DNA of 64,000 nt from Adiantum capillus-veneris (taxonomy: Eukaryota; Streptophyta; Polypodiopsida; Polypodiales; Pteridaceae). Shown here in pieces: positions 1-10,760 of the stretch. The notes beneath the pieces are model-generated. The model saw only the letters and a list, made by a program, of their open reading frames with translations, had not been told where the DNA came from and searched no databases. Within the stretch, counting starts at the first letter, position 1, and the number at the start of each line of letters is the position of its first letter. The DNA lies in the NCBI GenBank assembly GCA_014529385.2, contig CM043960.1:119358543-119422542 (forward strand). The letters are read 5' to 3'. The translations under genes and the position numbers were made by a program.

Positions 1-130
1 AAATATTGATAGCCCTAGAGTGATGGGCGTATATACAATGCACGGGGGAAAAAACCTCCTAAAGAGGGAAAAAATGCCCCGGCGGTCCTAGTGTGTTCAC
101 ACACATCACTACCACATGTATATGGTAACA
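1..130 (-). repeat. Partial Ty1-copia LTR, cut by the window edge
   Basis: Read on the minus strand, this stretch begins TGTTACCATATACATG at position 130 and matches the start of the LTRs at 6911 and 22174, including the T-rich/C-rich block and the 'agccctagagt' segment. No polypurine tract lies on its right side, so 130 is the outer edge of a solo LTR or of a 5' LTR whose element extends left of the window. Confidence 0.85.
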
Positions 131-538
131 TTTTCCTTTCTGGTGATCATCATCCATAGCTGTTGGATCTTTGGTGGTCCTTCATCGTGCCCTCCTTTCT
201 TAGTCTGGATTTCTGGTTTATCAAATGGCTAGTTTGATAGACCCTCCATGCTTAAATTGGGCTAAGTGCCTCCTTGATTAGATCCAGTCCATCGGCTTCC
301 ACGAAACTAGAGTCGAGCTCCTAGGGCAACCCAATACAAGACGTGAAGTTGTGGTTGCTTAAATTAGGAGGAGAACATGAAGTTGTTGTTGGTGCCAAAA
401 AGAAAAAAACAAGGGCCATGACAAAGAAGTGATGGACTATTGTTGTTGGATACAAAAAGAAGGCAAAATCCTTTTATGCAAGATGAGCCATGTTGATAAA
501 GATTTCCAGGTTACAACAATGCATATTTTGCTAGACTC

Positions 539-607
<69 letters not shown>

Positions 608-887
608 AATAGCAATAGAGCCATGTCAATGAGAGTGGCATCGAGCCGGATTAGTAGTGACTACTCGAGGACTGGGGGGGGGGGGGCGGTTTACTACATT
701 GACAAAAAAAAAAAAAACGATTGTGTGGGTTCAACATTAGGGATTCTATTATTCTATATTTTCTCATAATTTCATAGATAGAAGGGTGTTGAAAAATGGA
801 TCTTGATTTTTTTATTTTTTATTTTTGTTGAAAATGGTCCCTTTTATTGATGAGCTTGAATGCACTCGATATATAGAATCTACTTAT
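131..887. other. Non-genic spacer
   Basis: I see no recognisable gene or element here. It contains a pure AG microsatellite, a G13 run at about 674-686 and an A-rich run near 704-717. The only open frame translates the AG repeat into alternating Arg-Glu and is not a gene. Confidence 0.6.
544..602. repeat. (AG)n microsatellite
   Basis: About 29 uninterrupted AG/GA dinucleotides, ending at 'agcgagc'. Confidence 0.98.
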
Positions 888-895
888 GGTGAACC

Positions 896-1143
896 CTCGG
901 GGGCTGCACTATGTTATCATGTTAATGTATGACATGAGTTCGAAAGGAGGGGTTTTAAAATGCAAAAACTTTAGGCAATTTAACAGAGATACATTAAAAT
1001 AAGGGGTTTTTAAATTCAATTTTGGAAAAAAATCATAAAATAAGGGGTCATTTTATTCATTCAGACATGTTAAAAGAGGGATTTTTTTAATACCCCGCGA
1101 ACACACGTTATATAGGGGGGTACTGAATGGTGAACCCCGCGAG
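896..1143 (+). mobile_element. MITE copy 1 with 8 bp target duplication
   Basis: A 248 bp non-coding element. The left end CTCGGGGGCTGCA and the right end, whose reverse complement is CTCGCGGGGTTCA, form a ~13 bp imperfect terminal inverted repeat. It is flanked by a perfect 8 bp direct repeat GGTGAACC (888-895 and 1144-1151). The interior (repeated 'aaaaggggtttt'-type blocks, an ATG-free AT-rich core) matches the inverted copy at 5177-5421 along its whole length. An 8 bp duplication fits hAT-type transposition, but the termini are not a textbook hAT motif, so the superfamily is inferred from duplication length only. Confidence 0.88.
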
Positions 1144-1587
1144 GGTGAACCCCCCCCCCCCGGAAGCAAAACTAGTTATAGCCAACGGATGAGTAGAGAT
1201 AGGAGATAACAAGCCTTCATTCTCTTTGACATTGATTGATCACAAGGAGCTTTAATCCTATTCCTATATAAGAAAACTATAGCAAGATAGTAGAAAGGTT
1301 CAATTTTCCTAGTTAGAAATAGCTGAATTATGCTTCTCAACCTAAGAACTTTGTTTGCTAGGTAACTTGAGGCTTTAGGTAGTCAATTTGACATGCTAAC
1401 TAAGAATCCTACATTTTTGTTCTATAGTAATCCTAATCCTATAATTTTGTTATATAGAAATTATACTCATCATGCATGCTTCTCTTAAATAAAAATCCAT
1501 TAATTGAATATGTAAAGGAATCTTTCAAGTACATATGTCACCTCGTCCTTCTCCTCCCCTCTTCTTCCATTGTTTAGTAGCAACCCT

Positions 1588-1606
1588 CCCCCCCCCCCCC
1601 CCCCCC
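1588..1606. repeat. Poly(C) run
   Basis: Nineteen consecutive C residues, the reverse complement of a G19 run. Tract length at such runs is often uncertain in assemblies. Confidence 0.95.
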
Positions 1607-2284
1607 TCCCAAACCCCCAACCTTGTTTTTGGCATAGATCAACCAAAGCACGATTGAGCATGACACCTTTGATCTCCAACAGCCATGGGTAGGGACCTCC
1701 TGGTGCATTCTCTTATATAATACACCCATGCTTTGCATAAGGCCTGCAAGGGCCTTTTGAAAGTTTATGGTGGATAGACAAAACAACCATTCATATTGAA
1801 TTGACATAATGCTTGTATTAGATTTTGAGATGGAGATGGAGGATTACATGATTTTCATAGTGGCCATCTACAGACTCAAAAAAGGAAGGTGGCAGTAAAT
1901 GTTGGGAAGTGATATTCATCACATGTGGTAAAAAGGTCAAGCATGATGTGGTTAAACAAAATAGCATGTGACTATAGAGAAGCATGTGTTAGGGAAATCC
2001 ATGTAGTAAGGTGCATGCTTAGTATGCTTGGCTTTTGGGGTTTGGTCAGGTATTGAGTGTAAGCTAACGGTTTACCCCAACAAACACCCTCGTAAGTTGA
2101 AGCTTACACGATGTGCATGGATACTAATAGAAGAGGTTAATATGGGTCACTTAGGGTAATTGCACATGGCTCATAAGATGAATCTAATGCAAAAGAGGGT
2201 AGGTCTTACCTCCAAAATTTGGGTTTGGGGTAGTGTCTAAAACCCATTACAATACATCATCATAATAGATAGTGTTGGCATCCC

Positions 2285-2312
2285 CTTCTTCTTCTTCTTC
2301 TTCTTCTTCTTC
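2285..2312. repeat. (CTT)n microsatellite
   Basis: Nine CTT units. On the minus strand they encode a poly-Glu run inside a small, unsupported open frame. Confidence 0.95.
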
Positions 2313-3459
2313 CACAACGTGTACTTTACCTTTGGAATACCTGGGATTCCTTTGATTCTTAGCATTATCTTTGAAGAAACTCCAGTTGGGTGCATGTACC
2401 TTCTTATTGGTGGACATAGTGCTTGTATACATGCAAATACAAAGGGCCAATGATTTGTTCAAAATACAAAAATACTTACAGTGTGAATGCATGGCTTGGT
2501 GCCATGAAGATTGTTTATCTTTTTAGTTGTAGCATAGATTCCGTGAATGCTTTATGTGTTTTTGGAACCCATTTCTCAAACCAGTTTAGTGCTTGATGTG
2601 CTCAAAGCTTGAAAAGCTTGAAGTTCTTTGAGTATCTTGAATGCTCAATGCACTTGAATGATCCTTGAATACTTCTTTGAAGCTCAAATACACAGTGTGA
2701 TGGCGATGATCTCTTGGTGCCTTGGAGTCCTTGGGAGCTCTTATGATGCCTTGCTCTGTGAACGGGACTTGGCTTTTAGAACTTGGGATCGGTCAAGAGT
2801 TTTAAGCCGTGGGAGCATGGGTTTGTTAGGACCAAAAAAATTGACTTGGTGAGAACAAGCTTTTCCAAAAGTAAATTTAATGTTGAATTGTCAATAAAAC
2901 CAAGATCTAGAAGTGGCATTAGCCTGTAGGTGATGATGGGCGAGTTGATGGCATTGAAGAGTTGTGGGAAAATATGTTGTAGATGCAAGGGGCTATGGGT
3001 GGTTGAGATCAAGTGGAGCAGGTATGGAACATGAGCCTATGGATGTTTAAATTCTATGTGACGAGTGGGCTATGACATAGAATCCTTTTGCAAGTATGGT
3101 GTGGTTTAGGTGTGGTGATGAGAGCATGGGGCCATCAGTGGGGCTATCACAGAGCATGGGGTAGCCAAAAAGAGGCATCTTGGGGTAGCCGAAAGAGGCT
3201 TCAACAAATGGTTGAGCCTTTGAGGCAAGTAGCAAGGCAAGCTAAACAAAGTAATGAGTAGTAGACAACAATGATGTCGATGACAAGCAAGAGTAGGGGC
3301 CAATAGTAAGGCAAGGAAAAAATGGCAGCTTCATACAGGTCATTTTGAATAGTGTGGGCAATGTCGGCCTCAGATTTAAGTTCCACAGGGTCCTAACCAT
3401 GGGATCAAGGGCTCTTGTGCAAAATCAAGGGAGCTCATAGATCTTGTCTGTTGATGGAT

Positions 3460-3541
3460 AAAAACTAAACTCGAGATCTCAAGTTTAGTTTTTCTGGTGG
3501 CATCCACAAAAACTAAACTCCGGATCCCAATTTTAGTTTTT
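3460..3541. repeat. Pair of AT-rich palindromes around GATC cores
   Basis: Two 34 bp inverted repeats lie 48 bp apart. The first (3460-3493) has perfect 12 bp arms AAAAACTAAACT/AGTTTAGTTTTT around a CGAGATCTCA centre. The second (3508-3541) has 10 bp arms around a GGATCC-containing centre. A degenerate half follows at about 3546, and a fourth relative is annotated at 3741. Confidence 0.85.
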
Positions 3542-3740
3542 ATGTCAAGATCCCAAGTTTACCTTCACATTGATCTAGAATCACATCTAATTCAACCACG
3601 TGCATGTGGGCATGTTGGTCAAGTCCTCTCCTCCTCAACCTAGTGGGGTGAGGGTTCAAAACCCGACAGAGAAGCAAGGGAGTCTCGAGATTAGATCCCT
3701 TCTAGGTCCACGTGACTGGCCTCCCAAGATTAGCTTTAAA

Positions 3741-3772
3741 AAATTTAAACTTGGGATCCTGAGTTTAGATTT
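3741..3772. repeat. Further copy of the GATC palindrome
   Basis: A 32 bp imperfect palindrome starting AAATTTAAACTTGGGATCC and ending GAGTTTAGATTT, with the same core design as the pair at 3460-3541. Confidence 0.75.
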
Positions 3773-4068
3773 AACCGATCAATGGTTCAGATCATCCACC
3801 ATCCTGGCTTTCAATTGGGACCATCGATCCCATGGTTAGGGACCCTATCAGGTAAAGAGGAGGCAATGCCAGGGCATGTGTTGTGGATGCACCGTTGTGG
3901 GCTAGTAGTTAGAGATGGCGTCGTGCTTTGACGTTCAGGGCTGCAAACTTGTGCATATCAAAGCTCGCATGTGGGGTTTTTTTTTCTTTTTGGTTTGCTT
4001 TGGAGGGGGTGTATCCCACATTTCAGTGCACACACAAACACACACATGAAAAAAACACGCTTAATGGT

Positions 4069-4108
<40 letters not shown>

Positions 4109-4340
4109 CCATGACACACTTAGTCACTGGGGCAATAAGAAAAAATAAAATTGCCTTAAAGTCGGGACCGATCAGAAGTGACAAGGTACGGATCTTTGTG
4201 TCCAAGACATGCACGTTGAGTGCTCTTATGTGCCCCTCTTTACACACTCCTGTCTATCTCTTCTCCTCTTTGGTGGGTGCTGATAGTCCTTTGCTCCCTT
4301 CCCCTTTGAGGACGGAGGCATGGCCCTGCAAGATGCACTC
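3773..4340. other. Non-genic spacer before LINE A
   Basis: Contains a CA microsatellite. One open frame spans 3928-4344 but reads through the CA repeat as His-Thr and shows no domain, so I do not call it a gene. Confidence 0.5.
4070..4105. repeat. (CA)n microsatellite
   Basis: Eighteen uninterrupted CA units. Confidence 0.97.
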
Positions 4341-5176
4341 ATGAATGGAATCCTTCAAGGTGAATGGCAACAAAATCTTCACAATGTTTGGTGTCTCTTT
4401 CACGCCTCTAAAGGGAGGTCCGTCTAGTATAGCTCTTAGCCCTGGTCTTGAAGCATTAACCTTCTCTAGTAGATCTATGCTACAAGGCCCTCATTCTTAT
4501 GCTCAAGCAGTTTAGTCCAAACCTACCCCAAATCTTCAAGCCTCTCAATAGTTCTTGCAGCATGACCTATTCAAATCCTTGTCACCTCAACCACATGGAC
4601 CAGAACTAAATACTCTCATTCACCCTCTCACCTTGTAGATATCTCTATAGATAAATCATAGTCCCCTTCTTAATGGTGGCCAAATTTCTTCTATTTCTAA
4701 TGTCTGGCAGAATGTTGAGAATCATCCTCAAATCCTTGAGGTTAATGAGAGTAATCCCCGAGAACAAAATGATTGTGCTAATTCTCATTCTAATCTTAAG
4801 AGTCTGGTTGTTGAAGCTGAAAACAAAGAATCTAGAGAAGATATGCCTAATGATAATCATGAAGATGCTGACAATGAAGGGCATCGGGCTCAGTTTCAAA
4901 ATGAAGGGTAAGTCATTGTTGGGGCTGCTAAGCTCAACAACTCGTTTAAACACCTCCAAGAGAGAGTGGTAATAGTCATATGCCATGAAATTAGATAGAG
5001 CAAGAATGGGAATCGAGTAATCTTTCCCCGTCTCAGGTACAATACCTGCCCAACAACTACTATCTCTTTTTCTTTGATGACTATGAAAGTGCCCTACAAG
5101 TGATAAGTAGAGGGTAATGGCTAATTAGGAGCTCCTTATGTTTGTTCTGAAGTGGCATAAAGGCTTTGATCCCAAG

Positions 5177-5421
5177 CTCGGGGGGTTCACCGTTCTATCC
5201 CCTTATATAACGTGCATTCGCTGGGTATTAAAAAAACCCCTCTTTTAACATGTCTAAATGAGTAAAATGACCCCTTATTTTAGGAATTTTCCCAAAATTC
5301 AATATAAAAACCCCTTATTTGAATGTATCTCTGTTAAATCGTCTAGATTTTTTGTATTTTAAAACCCCTCCTTTTGAACTCACATTGTACATTACCATGA
5401 TTACATACTGCACCCCCTGAG
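5177..5421 (-). mobile_element. MITE copy 2, inverted relative to copy 1
   Basis: A 245 bp element homologous over its whole length to 896-1143 but in the opposite orientation. Its ends, CTCGGGGGGTTCA and the complement of CTCAGGGGGTGCA, form the terminal inverted repeat. A perfect 8 bp duplication ATCCCAAG flanks it (5169-5176 and 5422-5429). The insertion interrupts the DUF4283-like part of LINE A ORF1, and the coding sense resumes directly after the duplicated site. It encodes nothing, so mobility would have required a transposase supplied in trans. Confidence 0.9.
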
Positions 5422-6410
5422 ATCCCAAGGGTTTGTGTGTGGGTTGACTTTCTAGACTACGCCATTAAATTCTTTCCCTGGCTCAAGCAAAGGGGTGCAC
5501 AAATAGGTGAATTTTTAGGCCAAAGAACTACAAATGATATTAACCCCAAATGGACCCACAATTACTCATAGAGGTGGGCATTGATGCTCCTCTCAAAGAA
5601 ACCATTCAAATCAAAGATCAAAGTGGATAGGTCCTACACATCCAAAAATTCTTATACAAAAATGTTCCCAATGCTTGGTTTGATTGTCTAAAGCAGGGGC
5701 ATTTAATTAAGGATTTCCCTGATCTTGATAACAAGGCTTAGAAGGAAGCTGAAAAGAATAAAGAATGTAAAGAGAACAACCAAGGATTCCAACAAGTCAA
5801 CACAAGGGGAAGCTATAGAAACAAAACTCTAGCAAGCGGAAAATCTTGTAGATATGTCAATAAGTTTGGGGCATTATTAGATGATGTTTTTGAACCATCT
5901 CTACCTTAGGAGGATAAGGATAAAGAGGACAAGGTTTCTTCATCTCTACTAGCCAAAGAAGCCAGGAAAGAGCATGCACACCATCCTAATGTAGAGAAAA
6001 CTCCTTCCCAAGTTGAACCTTTGGTCCCTCCTGAAAGCCCTAAACAACATATTAGTAAAATTGGGAATTTACCAATTCCCACTTTCAAAAAGAGCTTAAA
6101 ATGTAACCACATGGTGAAATTTACCAATTCCCACTTACCTAAAGATCTTAAGATGTAACCACATGGTCAAATATTAGCCAAAGTTTTGAGAGCATGGCTC
6201 AAAAGATTTTCCAAGTACTACCTTGTGGAAGGCTTTGGTCTGAAAAAATAGATTGAGATTTTTCCATATGGCCAAATTTTCAAGACATTGGTGATTCCCA
6301 AATTGTCTCTAAAGTCTCAAACTCTCTAATATGGTGTTCCTATGGATAAGGCAAGAGGCATGTCTTCATATTCCAACATCTCAGATGATGGAGAGCCAAG
6401 CATTCTAGAT

Positions 6411-6910
6411 ACTCAAATTCCCTCATCAACCCTTAGGATGGAAGACACCCCTCAAGTCAGCCACCCTACCAATGATCCCTTCTACAAAGAACTTCAAGAG
6501 CATGACAAGGTGGAGCTTATAAATTTTCTCAATCACCTGTTAACTCGGTGGAAATTCTTATGACCCAAGCTAAAGAGGAAACTCTTCATATTCCAGGAAG
6601 AAAATCTAAAATGAAAAAAGAGAAAAGATATGATCTTAACAGAGCATCAATTCTATGGTTAAGCCTTCTAAATCCCAACTCAAGTTCCCTCACTAGCCCT
6701 CATGATGGAAGACAACCCTCAAGTTAGCCACCCTACAGATGATCCCTTTTGCAAAGACCTTCAAGAGCATGACAAGGTGGAACTTAGTTAACTTTCTTGA
6801 TTGCATGTTAACTCAGTGGACATTATTTTGACCCAAGATGAAGAGGAAACAATGTGTAATCCAGGTAACAAACCTAAAAGAAAAAAAGAGAAAATCTATG
6901 ATCTTGACAA
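6411..6910 (+). repeat. Tandem duplication inside LINE A ORF1 tail
   Basis: Two diverged direct copies of a ~270 bp unit (starting around 6411 and 6680) share 'atggaagacaMccctcaagt', 'tcaagagcatgacaaggtgg' and the Lys-rich ending 'aaaaaagagaaaa'. The second copy runs to the copia insertion point at 6910. The copies have diverged by point changes and small indels, so the duplication is not recent. Confidence 0.8.
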
Positions 6911-7136
6911 TGTTACCATATACATGTCATAGTGATGTGTAAAACACTTAGGACCACCAGGGCATTTTTTCCCTCACTAGGTAGTTTTTCCCCCCGTGAA
7001 TTGTATATACACCCATCACTCTAGGGCTAACTTATCTTTTATAGTGCATTAAGAAATACATACTCTCTATTTTGTGCCTTGAGATTCTTCGTCTTCTCCA
7101 AGTTGTGTGCCATGTTTCCCTGCAACCCTATTTTCA
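6911..7136 (+). repeat. 5' LTR of the copia element
   Basis: 226 bp, TGTTACC...TTTTCA, aligned end to end with 22174-22399 and with the partial copy at 1-130. It contains the T-rich/C-rich block (around 6966-6994) shared with other elements in the window. Confidence 0.9.
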
Positions 7137-7141
7137 GCTAT

Positions 7142-7153
7142 TGGTATCAGAGC
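7142..7153 (+). promoter_or_regulatory. Primer binding site, initiator tRNA-Met type
   Basis: TGGTATCAGAGC five bases after the 5' LTR is the usual plant copia site, complementary to the 3' end of initiator tRNA-Met. Confidence 0.93.
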
Positions 7154-7259
7154 ATGTTGCATACTCCCGAGCTTGATCGCCAGCATCACTAGCACGTATT
7201 GGGTTCACTTCATTTCTCCTCTTTTTGGGCAGTTTTGACATCAGGTGCATGCACTCACC

Positions 7260-8160
7260 ATGGATGACAACAACATATATGTGCTCAAGATGTTTGCTGC
7301 CGAGGATAAATTGGATGGGGAAAATTAGTCAATGTGGGATTAGTTAAAGTCCATGGTGAGTGCTTGCACCTGATGTCAAAACTGCCCAAAAAGAGGAGAA
7401 ATGAAGTGAACCCAAAAATGTACATCCTTGTTATGTGGATACAGATGATGTTGAGGATGTTGTAGAATTTGGTGGTAGGGTTACTACTTGCAGAGCTATT
7501 TTGCCTACAACTAAGCAATCTCATTGGGATGCTAGAGATGCATAGACTCATGCATTGATTTCATTATCTATGAATCACACTACTACTCATCACATTTGCT
7601 CAGCTGAATCAGCTATATAGAATTGGGATATTCTATGTGGTCTTACAGAAGTGACAACGAGGCTAAAATTGCATTGTTGTGTAAAGAGTTGAAATTAAAG
7701 CTTATGCATGAGGAAAATGACATGGACAATTTCCTTGCTGGTATCAAGGATATTTATGAGAAACTCACTTCTAGAGTCAAATTCATTTCAAACAAATTCC
7801 TTGTGGAGGGTGTCCTTGATGCATTCCTAAATTGCTATTAGACTTTTGCTAGTACTTGGAGACTTATGACCCAAGCAAATCCTGATGTTCTCAAGTTTGA
7901 TGCATTATGAACATTATTGTTGCAAGAGTCACTTTCAAGAAAAAATAGGGATAAACATTATGCAGTTGAACAAGCTTTTCTTGTTTCTCAAATAAAAGGT
8001 GGTAACGACAATGTAGCCACTTCTCATGGTTCTTCCCCGAGTGGAAAATCACATATTCCTAATGCTTCTACTGGAAACACTTCATCTCGGAATTTTGGAT
8101 GAAAAGGGAAAAAAGAAGATGTGTTGCCATTATTGCAAGGCTAATGATCACTTGATTAAG
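7260..8160 (+). pseudogene. Copia gag
   Basis: Capsid-like polyprotein start. The ATG at 7260 opens MDDNNIYVLKMFAAEDKLDG, the usual copia gag beginning. A later segment (7623-7841) reads MDNFLAGIKDIYEKLTSRVK, typical of the UBN2-type gag core. A knuckle-like CCHYCKANDHLIK-stop-CP lies near 8125-8172. Multiple stops and shifts separate the pieces. Its product would have packaged the element's RNA into virus-like particles. It is followed directly by protease coding sequence. Confidence 0.82.
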
Positions 8161-8179
8161 TAGTGTCCTCAATTGAAGG

Positions 8180-9680
8180 AAAAGGAGGCCAAGAAGAAAG
8201 TGGTTGGTTCCACTACAATTGCAACTATTGTAGATTCTTCTGTGAAAGGAGATTGTGATGTTGATGTAGATACAAAGGGATAATTTAGGTGTAGAGTGCA
8301 CTTGTGATCCTTCTATCCATGATGCATATATGTCAGTTGTTGTAGATTCTCATGTGTGGTACTTTGATAGAGGTGCTACAAAGAATATTACCTCTCAGCG
8401 TGACTTGTTTACCTCTTGAGGATGTCCTCATGGGAATACAATTACTTGTGCCAACAATGCTTCTTATACAGTCAAGGGAGTTGAAAATATTGTGCTTACT
8501 ACTACAAATGGTAGTTTTTTCACAATTTTTGATGCACTTTATAAACCTAGGATCAAGAAGGATATTTTGTTTGTATCTGCACTTGCTAGAGTTGGTCTTG
8601 TTGTGAAATTTGTGGATGACAAATGTACAGTTCATGATCTCAATTTTAGTGATAAAATTGTTGCATCTGGCATTTTGTTATGTGGGCTATATAAGGTCAC
8701 TTTGTACGATAAGTGTGGGAACATTTTTGCAAATGCAATTGTGAATTTAAAGGCTGTTACGGATGCAAAATTGTGGCATACACATTTTGGGCATCTGAAT
8801 TTTCTAGTTTACTGCATTTGTGAAAATCTATTATGGTTTCTTCTTTGCGCTTCTTGAAGCACCTGTGAAGCATGTTTGTGAAGGTTTTATTTTGGGTAAA
8901 ATACAATGTTCAAAATTTTTGAAGGATAGTCCAATCAGGGCTACTGTACATTGCAGCTTGTGCACAGTGATGTTTGTGGGCTCATGCAAACTTCGTCCTT
9001 GGGCAGTTACCTTTACTTCATGACTTTCATTGATGATTACTCCAGGAATGCATGGGTGTATCCGCTTAAAGCTAAGTTTGAAGTGTTTATGTGCTTCAAA
9101 AAATTTATGGCTATGGATGTCTTAAAATGTACTTTGGGCACCCTCCATTCAGATAAAGGGGGGGAGTATATGTATCATGAGTTTAATGCATTTCTAGCTA
9201 GTTGTGGGATAAAACACCAATGTACACACCTTAAAAAAATGGTTTTTCTAAAAGAAAAAATTGGTTGCTTACAAAAATGGCACGATGTATGGTCAAGAGT
9301 CAAGCTTTGCCACATTTGTTTTGGCCTGAGACCATCGTGTGTGCTACGTATGTACGTAGTGGGTGTCCTAAAAAATCTTTATTGTCTATGACTCCTTATG
9401 AAGAATGGCATGATAAGAAGCAATCTATTGATCACATGTGCATTTTTTGTTGTTTGGCTTATGTTGTGGTTCCACAAACGCAACACAAAAAATTGGATGA
9501 TAAGGCTGTTAAATGCATTATTTTTTGTTACAATACTAAAAGCAAAGGTTACAGCTTGTACCATCCGCAAACAAAAGTATCTTGGTTTCACAAGATATTG
9601 TGTTAGTGGAAGATTTTGTTCAATCCTTGCTGTCATGTCCTAAAGGTAGTTTTGTAAGCGCACATGACATTTATTTGACA
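8180..9680 (+). pseudogene. Copia protease and integrase
   Basis: The protease active-site region near 8350 reads WYFDRGATKNIT, where the family has D-S/T-G, so the site is mutated. The integrase zinc domain (LWHTHFGHLNF, with Cys of the HHCC set eroded) lies around 8770-8920. The catalytic core follows: LVHSDVCG and [13 protein letters not shown] (about 8955-9070) and LHSDKGGEY (near 9150), with the Glu region eroded. A C-terminal stretch GYSLYHPQTKVSW lies near 9550. Stops and frameshifts separate the parts. The coding sense is cut at 9685 by the nested element and continues at 20264. Confidence 0.86.
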
Positions 9681-9685
9681 GTTTA

Positions 9686-10748
9686 TGTTGGACGAATACA
9701 CCGCGACAGACATCAGCGTAGCGAGAACTCGCCTAACGTATAATGTCAGCTAAGGACGAAGCTCGACCCGTAGGCACGTGGAAGCAAGCAAAGGGTGTCA
9801 ACCTCTACTCGACCGACTAATGACTACTTCCTACACAGATATCAAATCTACATGCCATCGGTTCTGTGAATGTGAGAGTCTCTTATGATGCTACCGAAAG
9901 CCAAAAGCCCATTAGACGTTCTCGAAACGTTACGAAACTTGAGGGATATCCTACCAACACCAATAAGCCACTCTCCCTAAGGTCCATGACAAAAAAAACC
10001 TACCCCATACCCTCCGTGCAGAAAACGCGTAGGATGTCTGGCCGGTTTTTGCAGGTCGACGTTTCTGAAAACTAAAGTGCCTAATGTGTAGCTCTACTCA
10101 CTCTGATCACGTGGATATGCTCAAATGCAAAAACGGACAACAGTTACTCATCGAAACTCCAAAAGTAGCTCGCGGGTGAATCTGCCAAAACACGGATGAA
10201 CGCGCGTGATGTAAGCATCAACGCGTAGCTCTCCTCGTGGGAAACACATTGTTGCTCTCCGTTTGCAATTCCGACCGCCGTAGCTCCTGTAGCACACACA
10301 CACACTCTCTCACTCTCTCGCAGTCTCCCAATGACACAGAAGATCAGTTTATTAGAGGTCTCCTTACAAAGCTTTAGGTTTTGGCTTATATACTAAGCCT
10401 TAGAAAACCTAATGTCCGACCAAAATGACCTGATTTGTCCCTAAGCTTTATAGAGCTTAATTACAACACTGTGAGCTAGCTTTTCTCATCCAACAAGCAT
10501 CTGTGGCCAAAATACATTTGCCGACTTAAAATATGAAGTTCCCGTAAACATTACAAAAGTGGCCGTAATGGCTCAAAATAATAATAACATGATATTCGAT
10601 GATGTCCATGAGCTTGTATCTTCACATTCCAGCATCCATCTTCGTCTTCATCACTTCATCATCATCTTTATTTGGAATCTTTAGAGAATCTTTGAGGGAT
10701 CTTTATGGAATCTTTGTGGAAGCGTTGTTGAAAGGTTGACCTTTCACA
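9686..10748 (-). repeat. 3' LTR of element 1
   Basis: Matches 19198-20263 along its length. It includes the palindrome half-site CGCGTAGGATGTCT (10026-10039), a CA tract near 10293, and a TATATAAG box on the minus strand (10385-10392). Confidence 0.92.
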
Positions 10749-10760
10749 CTCTCCCCCTCT
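10749..10760 (-). promoter_or_regulatory. Polypurine tract of element 1
   Basis: AGAGGGGGAGAG on the minus strand directly abuts the 3' LTR start (TGTGAAAGG), the usual second-strand priming site. Confidence 0.85.

Larger units (their letters stand above)
1152..3459. other. Non-genic spacer with simple repeats
   Basis: I see no credible coding region. The short open frames on both strands lack domain motifs and continuity. The stretch holds the C-run (1150-1161) after MITE copy 1, a C19 run, a CTT tract and otherwise unique-looking AT-rich sequence, possibly eroded transposon DNA that I cannot classify. Confidence 0.5.
4341..6910 (+). pseudogene. LINE A ORF1 remnant (DUF4283-like plus degenerate zinc knuckle)
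   Basis: This is a remnant of the nucleic-acid-binding ORF1 of a plant L1-type LINE. In different frames one can read a DUF4283-like stretch ending KWHKGFDPK just before the MITE at 5177 and resuming VWVDFLDYAIKFFPW just after it. This is followed by EVGIDAPLKETIQIK and a knuckle-like CLKQGHLIKDFP near 5684-5719. Two of the three expected Cys of the CCHC knuckle are replaced (Trp and Phe). Many stops and shifts are present. A Lys/Glu-rich tail follows, with an internal duplication. LINE A resumes after the copia insertion at 22400 with endonuclease and RT. The exact 5' end is not visible. Confidence 0.75.

Noticed and set aside
542-769. Open frame of repeated Arg-Glu
   Set aside because: It is a translation of the AG microsatellite followed by homopolymer runs. 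The same applies to the Arg-Glu frames at 25278-25803.
3653-3663. B-box-like GGTTCAAAACC suggesting a tRNA-derived SINE
   Set aside because: No convincing A box at the right distance, no 3' tail and no target duplication, so I do not call a SINE or tRNA.
3928-4344. 138-codon open frame on the plus strand
   Set aside because: It reads through a CA repeat as His-Thr and shows no domain. Nothing in the surroundings supports a gene.
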